From NCBI GenBank assembly GCA_030039935.1, contig JASHUQ010000108.1, forward strand, positions 1-17,191: a DNA stretch of 17,191 nucleotides, in the 5' to 3' direction. Shown one piece after another: positions 13,075 to 17,191 of this stretch (position 1 is the stretch's first letter; each line of letters opens with the position of its first letter). Under the pieces are notes generated by a model. That model was not told the DNA's origin. It was given only the letters and a program-made list of their open reading frames with translations, and ran no database searches. The DNA is from Microcaldota archaeon. Its GTDB lineage: Archaea; Micrarchaeota; Micrarchaeia; Micrarchaeales; Micrarchaeaceae. Both the position numbers and the translations under genes were made by a program.

Positions 13075-13134
13075 GCATTAATGTATCTGTGTCATAAAAT
13101 TAATATATTCTCTTGGCAATATTCACTTGATGCA
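13075..13134. promoter_or_regulatory. Shared divergent promoter of tRNA-Val and cobalamin adenosyltransferase
   Basis: Only 60 bp separate the tRNA 5' end from the adenosyltransferase ATG. There is one strong AT-rich element, AAATTAATATATT (about 13097-13109). It is centred about 28 bases from the tRNA start on one side and about 33 bases from the ATG on the other, so it may serve as TATA box in both directions. The role is inferred from spacing. Confidence 0.45.
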
Positions 13135-13683
13135 ATGACAGTGTATTATACTGGAAGAGGGGACAATGGAGAGACATCTGTTATGGGAAAGGGAAGAGTC
13201 AAGAAAGATGACCCTATAGTAAAGGCAATCGGAGATATTGACGAGCTGAACAGCGTTGTTGGCGTTGTGATTGCAAACACAGATGACGAAAAGGTAAACC
13301 GGAATCTAAGAATAATACAGGATAGGCTTTTCGTTGTCGGCGCTGAGATCGCATCATCTTTAGAAACTGGGATAAAGCCAAAGTCTTCGATAAATGAAAA
13401 CAGCGTAAAGGAGCTAGAAAAAGAGATAGACGAGCTTGGTAAGTCTCTTCCAGAACTGAAGAAGTTCGTTCTTCCAAATGGGTGTGTGTCCAGCTCTTAC
13501 CTGCATCTCGCAAGGTCTGTTGCAAGGAGGGCTGAAAGAAGCGCCGCATCGCTGTCGAAAAGCAACAAGGTCAATCCAGATATCCTCAAATATCTAAACA
13601 GGCTTTCATCCTTCTTCTTCGCCGCAGCTTTGTACATGTACAAGAAAAACAACATAAAGGAAACAAATCCTACTTATTCCTAG
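13135..13683 (+). CDS. Cob(I)alamin adenosyltransferase, PduO/MMAB type
   Basis: Transfers the adenosyl group of ATP to cob(I)alamin to make coenzyme B12. TGRGDNGET (6-14) is the N-terminal ATP-binding motif (TRTGDxGxT in relatives), followed by KDDPIVKAIGDIDELNSVVG (24-43). FVLPNG (111-116) and LARSVARRAERSA (125-137) are the second conserved block, then LNRLSSFFFAAALY (154-167). The 182-aa length is normal. The frame is open back to 13018, but that part lies inside the tRNA-Val gene, so ATG 13135 is the start, with a TATA-like element about 30 bases before it. Its stop TAG overlaps the convergent scpB stop in a shared CTAG. No B12-dependent enzyme is in the window. Confidence 0.92.
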   Translation: MTVYYTGRGDNGETSVMGKGRVKKDDPIVKAIGDIDELNSVVGVVIANTDDEKVNRNLRIIQDRLFVVGAEIASSLETGIKPKSSINENSVKELEKEIDELGKSLPELKKFVLPNGCVSSSYLHLARSVARRAERSAASLSKSNKVNPDILKYLNRLSSFFFAAALYMYKKNNIKETNPTYS

Positions 13684-14120
13684 AAATTGAAGTATTCCTT
13701 GAACTTCTGCGTTGTCTCAAGCCTCTTTGTGCGCCCTATCCTGCTTGTTCTTATAAAATCGTTTTCCACCAATTCCTTTACATAATCATAGACGGATGTC
13801 CCAAATGATTTGACAACGTTGTTCTGCATTATTGGCTCGTTCTTGCTCACATAAGCGAGTACCCTTAGCGCTCCCTTTGAAAGATCCGGCTGACCTGCTA
13901 CGCTGCTGACCTTCGTGGCGTACTGCTCCTTAACGCTGAGAATGTACTTGTCGCCAAGCCTGATCAGCTGTATCGATGTATTCCTATTATTGTATTCATT
14001 GACAAGCTCTTCCACAGTTTTTCTAACATAGCCTATGGAGGCTATTCCAACGGCATTGGCTATCTCTTCTATGCTCATTGCCTTTCCTGACACAAAGAGG
14101 GCAGCCTCTACAAGATTCAT
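13680..14120 (-). CDS. scpB: Segregation and condensation protein B (ScpB)
   Basis: Kleisin-associated winged-helix protein of the SMC-ScpA-ScpB complex, which organises chromosomes. Opening MNLVEAALFVSGKAMSIEEIANAVG is the standard family start and the first winged helix. The second includes SKGALRVLAYVSKNEPIMQNNVVKSFG and ends VENDFIRTSRIGRTKRLETT. ATG 14120 gives 146 aa and has AGGGAG a few bases upstream. The frame also contains a GTG at 14159 that would overlap scpA by 26 bp and add 13 unconserved residues. It lies 13 bp after the scpA stop and is cotranscribed with it. Confidence 0.93.
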   Translation of the reverse strand: MNLVEAALFVSGKAMSIEEIANAVGIASIGYVRKTVEELVNEYNNRNTSIQLIRLGDKYILSVKEQYATKVSSVAGQPDLSKGALRVLAYVSKNEPIMQNNVVKSFGTSVYDYVKELVENDFIRTSRIGRTKRLETTQKFKEYFNF

Positions 14121-14133
14121 GTGCTCCCTTTTC

Positions 14134-14868
14134 TCATTTTGCTCTGCCAACAGTCTCACCGTTTAATTGCTTGATGAATATCTCGTCAAAGAAGTTCTCC
14201 TGCATTATGAGCACCGCATTGTCCTGCGCAAGGAAAAGCAGCGGGACAAAAAGATCCAGCACTATGCTGTCTGAATCCTTGAATGCGCTGGAAAGCGCGG
14301 AGAATGTGGTAAGGCCCTTTCTATCAGCAATGCTCTTTATCGCGTTCACAACAATCTCCTTTTTTTCATCTATATCCTTCTCATTTATCACAAGGTTTAT
14401 CGGTGTGTGCACTCTTTCGAAATTGACGTGCCTCTTCTCCTGCATCTTTATTGCCTCGTCGAGGGCCTCGAGCAGCTCGTTCAGAGTTACCTTCCTTCTT
14501 GGCTGCATCCTCGCCCTCGGTACAAGGGAATCAACGTTCGGCCTTGCCCTCTCTTCAATTCCATCTTGCTCTTGTTCGAGCTGCTGCATCTCGTTTATCT
14601 CAAAAATGGAAAGGCTTTCGCTCTTCATTCTTAGAAGAATAGAGGCAGCAAGGATTATGTTTGCAGGGATCTTAAGGTCGAGGACCTTCATTCTCCTTAC
14701 CATCTTCAAATAGCTGTCAACAACCTTGGTTATGTCTATGTCCCAAGGATCGAGCCTGTTCGAAGTTACAAGCTCTGTAAGAAGCTCCCTCCAGGTCGCG
14801 TTCTGCACAAATTCCTGTATATCTAGATTGCTGAATGTCGGGGCAGATGACTCCATCTCTATCTGCAT
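14134..14868 (-). CDS. scpA: Segregation and condensation protein A (ScpA, kleisin)
   Basis: Kleisin that bridges SMC heads in the bacterial/archaeal condensin. The N-terminal helical domain has the family core WRELLTELVTSNRLDPWDID (26-45) and LDLKIPANIILAASILLRMKS (63-83). The middle is charged and flexible, and the C-terminus (about 190-244, TFSALSSAFKDSDSIVLDLFVPLLFLAQDN) is the winged helix that binds SMC. I choose ATG 14868 (244 aa) because the TATA box (TATTTATAAT, minus strand, 14905-14914) predicts transcription from about 14883. Longer versions starting at TTG 14901 would begin upstream of that point. It is divergent from htpX. An smc gene is not in the window. Confidence 0.93.
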   Translation of the reverse strand: MQIEMESSAPTFSNLDIQEFVQNATWRELLTELVTSNRLDPWDIDITKVVDSYLKMVRRMKVLDLKIPANIILAASILLRMKSESLSIFEINEMQQLEQEQDGIEERARPNVDSLVPRARMQPRRKVTLNELLEALDEAIKMQEKRHVNFERVHTPINLVINEKDIDEKKEIVVNAIKSIADRKGLTTFSALSSAFKDSDSIVLDLFVPLLFLAQDNAVLIMQENFFDEIFIKQLNGETVGRAK

Positions 14869-14956
14869 ATCTATCACGGTCGCAGTAGAATATGGGAACA
14901 AAACATTATAAATATGTTCATGTACAAAACAATATTGGAGGGCTAATCCTGATTTT
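14869..14956. promoter_or_regulatory. Shared divergent promoter of scpA and htpX
   Basis: The 88-bp spacer has one clear TATA-like element, ATTATAAATA (14905-14914), inside the imperfect palindrome ACAT-tataaat-ATGT (14903-14917). It is correctly placed for scpA on one strand (predicted start near 14883) and for htpX on the other (predicted start near 14936). A strong GGAGGG (14937-14942) then lies at the very 5' end of the htpX transcript, 14 bases before its ATG. Confidence 0.45.
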
Positions 14957-15946
14957 ATGGACGAATTGAATCTTCAACTGAAGATGTATCTCACGCTAAT
15001 ACTAATGTTCGCGCTAGGATACTCCATCCTCTACGTAGCGCTTACCCTTCTTGGCGCCAGTGTTTCTATTTTCATAGGATTTGCTGCGCTTATGCTAATA
15101 GCCCAATGGTACATCGGCCCAGCTATGATAAAGTTCGCTTCAAAGCTCAGGTACATAGACAAAAACGAATACCCAGACCTGCACAAAATGGTCGAAGAGC
15201 TTGCAAACGAGGCAAAAGTGCCTGTTCCAAGAATAGCAATATCCCCATCAATGCAGCCGAACGCGTTTGTGTTTGGCAGGACAAGGAAAAGCGCAACGCT
15301 TGCAGTCCATCAAGGACTATTGTCAATACTGGACAATAACGAGATATACTCCGTATTGGCGCATGAGATAGGCCACATAAGGCACAACGACTTCACTATT
15401 ATGACAATCATATCGTTTGTTCCAATGCTCGCATGGATTCTCGCAGAGAACATGTTTCTTAGTGGAATGCTTGGAGGAAACAGGAACAACGGAGCATATC
15501 TTATGCTCATAGGCATTGCATCATTCATTGTCTATGCGGTTTCGCAGCTTTTCATGCTTTCGCTCTCAAGGACAAGGGAGTCTTTTGCAGATGAGTATTC
15601 TGCAAATACGACAAGAAAGCCGGAGGATCTCGCCTCCGCTCTTTTCAAGATTTCAGTATCAAGTGCAAAGGCCCCGCCACAGCAGCAAAAAGGAATGACA
15701 ACAACTACAGAGAGAGCATTGTGCATAATAGATGTTTTCGGGAACCAAAAGAACTTGGAAATGATAAAGCAGCACGCCAGCGAGATAAAGAAGATATTGC
15801 CAAATGTCAAGATTGAAGATATAATAAACAACGCGGAGAAGGAAATGAAAGGGCCAAGGGGAATCATGAACTCGCTTTTCTCAACCCATCCTCCAACATA
15901 CAAGAGGCTTCTTGACTTAGCAGAGATAAAGGCAAGCCTCAATTAG
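14957..15946 (+). CDS. htpX: Membrane zinc protease HtpX (M48 family)
   Basis: Membrane metalloprotease that degrades damaged or misfolded membrane proteins; 329 aa. Two N-terminal membrane helices (about 10-33 and 34-55) are followed by the cytoplasmic catalytic part. The zinc motif HEIGH is at 136-140, and the third ligand region SRTRESFADE (204-213) supplies Glu208 with conserved Asp212. Two further helices lie between them (about 145-168 and 180-203). The late motif STHPPTYKRLLDL is the usual HtpX ending. It is divergent from scpA, and its last 8 bp overlap the convergent trm5-like gene. Confidence 0.96.
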   Translation: MDELNLQLKMYLTLILMFALGYSILYVALTLLGASVSIFIGFAALMLIAQWYIGPAMIKFASKLRYIDKNEYPDLHKMVEELANEAKVPVPRIAISPSMQPNAFVFGRTRKSATLAVHQGLLSILDNNEIYSVLAHEIGHIRHNDFTIMTIISFVPMLAWILAENMFLSGMLGGNRNNGAYLMLIGIASFIVYAVSQLFMLSLSRTRESFADEYSANTTRKPEDLASALFKISVSSAKAPPQQQKGMTTTTERALCIIDVFGNQKNLEMIKQHASEIKKILPNVKIEDIINNAEKEMKGPRGIMNSLFSTHPPTYKRLLDLAEIKASLN

Positions 15947-16808
15947 ATTTCTTTATCGATAAATCTATGCAGATTTCTATGTCTCTTGCAGAATATTTTC
16001 TTACTTCTCGTATCTTGAGAATCCTTGCCTTGTAGTTTTTCTTCTTTGCATGATTCATTATAATTCTTTTTGATTCTCTTATTCCGTTATCTCTGTCGCA
16101 AAACGTATAGAGGTGTATTGTGGCTTTTTTCCTTGATGCGATAATAAAATAATTGAGGAAGCTCAGCCCAGCAGTAGGCATGGGCGCAATAACACGATCT
16201 GCAAAGTTCTTGTATTTGTTCGATATCTTTTTTACATCCCCAAGGACTGGCTCTATGTTGCACACCTTGTTCAATTTTATGTTCTCCATCATATATTTGT
16301 AGGCAAACCTGTTCATCTCAATCGCAACAATGTTCGCATTCTTCCTTCTCTTAGCTATCTCAATGGCGAATGGGCCAATTCCAGCAAACATCACAATGAC
16401 GTTCTCCCTATCTTTTACCAATGTTGATATCCTATTTCTCTCGAATGAGAGCCTATTAGAGAAGAACGTTTTTCTTACATCGAATACAAATGTGCATCCG
16501 TTCTCCTTGTACGTTGCAACGAAGTTTCTTTCCCCAGAAATGTACCTGAAATCCCTTTTCCTGTATCTTCCTTTTACCGCGCTCGCCTTTGCAAGAACTG
16601 TCTTTACCATCTTGTGCGTTTCGAGAATATGCCTCGCAAGCCTGTTTTCCCTTTGTTTTGTCCCATCAGAATCTATTATTGCAATGTTTCCAAGAAGGTC
16701 AAACCTATCACTAAGCTTTATATTTCTTGGTTTCCTAATAGAGTGTGGAAAAGACACATAGCTGTCGCTATCAAGGAAACGATCTTTTCCTTTTGACTTT
16801 GATTTCAT
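15939..16808 (-). CDS. trm5: Trm5-family tRNA methyltransferase (divergent motif)
   Basis: Class I SAM-dependent methyltransferase of the Trm5/TYW2 family, which methylates G37 (m1G37) of tRNA to prevent frameshifting. Visible: FDLLGNIAII (36-45), ILETHKMVKTVLAKASAVKG (61-80), RKTFFSNRLSFERNRI (112-127, typical of Trm5), SAM loop MFAGIGPFAIEIAK (140-153), then VAIEMNRFAYKYMMENIKLNK (161-181) and LGD (189-191). The motif that normally reads MNLP is APMP here (208-211), so the active-site Asn is replaced by Pro. ATG 16808 (289 aa) is chosen: a longer frame exists, but TTAAATAC (minus strand, about 16830-16837) is 26 bases upstream, giving a leaderless start. It could instead be a wybutosine-pathway relative. 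Confidence 0.85.
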   Translation of the reverse strand: MKSKSKGKDRFLDSDSYVSFPHSIRKPRNIKLSDRFDLLGNIAIIDSDGTKQRENRLARHILETHKMVKTVLAKASAVKGRYRKRDFRYISGERNFVATYKENGCTFVFDVRKTFFSNRLSFERNRISTLVKDRENVIVMFAGIGPFAIEIAKRRKNANIVAIEMNRFAYKYMMENIKLNKVCNIEPVLGDVKKISNKYKNFADRVIAPMPTAGLSFLNYFIIASRKKATIHLYTFCDRDNGIRESKRIIMNHAKKKNYKARILKIREVRKYSARDIEICIDLSIKKSN

Positions 16809-16845
16809 AACAAGAAATGAAATAAACAAGTATTTAAGTGGTATA
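16809..16845. promoter_or_regulatory. Very short divergent promoter between trm5-like gene and spt5
   Basis: Only 37 bp separate the two start codons. A TATA-like TATTTAAG (16831-16838) is well spaced for the minus-strand gene. The plus-strand gene would need a TATA near 16815-16825, where only the weaker GAAATAAAC is present. The two core promoters must overlap, and neither transcript can have much of a leader. Confidence 0.4.
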
Positions 16846-17191
16846 GTGTATTTTGTTGTAAAGGTCACATCTGGACAGGAGAAAATAGCAGCAAACATGC
16901 TGCAGAACAAGCTCTCAAAGGACAACCTCGCAATATATTCGATAATAGTTGTCGAGGGAATGCGCGGTTACATCATAGTAGAGGCAGAGGACGAAATTGC
17001 GGTCAGGACATTCATTACAAAAGAGAGGAACATAAGGGGAATACTACCGAAGCCGCTGAGCCTCGAAGAGGTAGACAAGCTCCTTGAGGTAAAAAGCTAT
17101 GCAATGGAAATACACAATGGCGATACCGTTGAGTTTACTACTGGACCTTTCAAGGGATACAAGGCAAAGGTACTAAAGGTTGACGATGTAA
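16846..17191 (+). CDS. spt5: Transcription elongation factor Spt5 (NusG homologue), 3' end outside window
   Basis: Elongation factor that clamps RNA polymerase to DNA as the Spt4-Spt5 complex. The frame opens at GTG 16846 and runs to the window edge (115 codons seen). The NGN domain covers about residues 1-85 (VYFVVKVTSGQEKIAANML, then the conserved MRGYIIVEAED and IRGILPKPLSLEEV). The KOW domain begins about 92 (GDTVEFTTGPFKGYKAKVLKV). The GTG start is supported by the family N-terminus, where the first strand (YFVVKV) begins right after the initiator; no in-frame ATG lies upstream in the spacer. In many archaea spt5 precedes the gene for ribosomal protein L11, which would be off the right edge. 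Confidence 0.95.
   Translation, partial: MYFVVKVTSGQEKIAANMLQNKLSKDNLAIYSIIVVEGMRGYIIVEAEDEIAVRTFITKERNIRGILPKPLSLEEVDKLLEVKSYAMEIHNGDTVEFTTGPFKGYKAKVLKVDDV

Noticed and set aside
13018..13134. Longer N-terminus for the cobalamin adenosyltransferase
   Set aside because: The extra 39 codons run through the tRNA-Val gene and upstream of the TATA element, and do not resemble the family.
14078..14713. 211-codon plus-strand frame across scpA/scpB
   Set aside because: Antisense to two clearly conserved genes; low-complexity Ser/Phe pattern and no promoter.
16809..16925. Longer N-terminus for the trm5-like gene
   Set aside because: These 39 codons are antisense to the start of spt5 and lie upstream of the promoter.

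Overview
The window is archaeal chromosome. It encodes TFB with a zinc ribbon and cyclin folds, a proteasome beta subunit, the KH/beta-CASP nuclease aCPSF1, a Trm5-family tRNA methyltransferase, the start of Spt5, a TRAM-only protein, and a tRNA-Val without an encoded CCA. Genes are packed very tightly, with gaps of 4-5 bp, overlapping convergent stops, and archaeal TATA boxes about 26 nt before start codons, which suggests frequent leaderless transcripts. Starts that do carry a leader tend to have a GGTGA-type Shine-Dalgarno (SD) site. ATA (Ile) and AGG/AGA (Arg) codons dominate. This fits a streamlined archaeon, possibly a DPANN/ARMAN-like lineage, but the lineage is an inference and cannot be proved from the window.

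Layout. 1-930 (-) is an ABC transporter ATPase that runs off the left edge. 1034-1579 (+) is dCTP deaminase. 1679-2164 (+) is an orphan coiled-coil protein, separated from a convergent PRC-barrel protein (2223-2519, -) by a perfect hairpin that could terminate both. 2813-3934 (+) is TFB with an unusual N-terminal extension, followed 4 bp later by a small sequon-rich membrane protein (3939-4340). Then come a TRAM protein (4471-4731), the proteasome beta subunit (4916-5557) and aCPSF1 (about 5607-7574).

On the minus strand a chaperone operon reads from 11452 down to 7580: winged-helix regulator, grpE, dnaK, dnaJ. A perfect 17-bp palindrome sits in its promoter, suggesting a self-regulated heat-shock operon. 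Next is an unrecognised 141-aa gene (11582-12007, -).

12038-13074 is the most unusual part. An intact tRNA-Val(CAC) gene (13003-13074, -) has a 27-bp copy of its own 3' end 964 bp away in the same orientation. Between the copies lie an AbrB-type antitoxin, a PIN-domain toxin and the start-less tail of another reading frame. This is the geometry of an element integrated at a tRNA 3' end, and no integrase is left in it.

The right end holds a PduO-type cobalamin adenosyltransferase (13135-13683, +), scpB and scpA of the SMC complex (-), the membrane protease HtpX (+), a Trm5-like methyltransferase (-) with a changed active-site motif, and the first 115 codons of Spt5 (+). Three divergent pairs (tRNA-Val/adenosyltransferase, scpA/htpX, trm5/spt5) appear to share or overlap a single AT-rich promoter element.

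Taken together the region is mostly housekeeping: transcription initiation and elongation (TFB, Spt5), RNA 3'-end formation and termination (aCPSF1), protein quality control (proteasome, DnaKJ-GrpE, HtpX), chromosome organisation (ScpAB) and nucleotide/tRNA modification. A small tRNA-targeted toxin-antitoxin island interrupts it.
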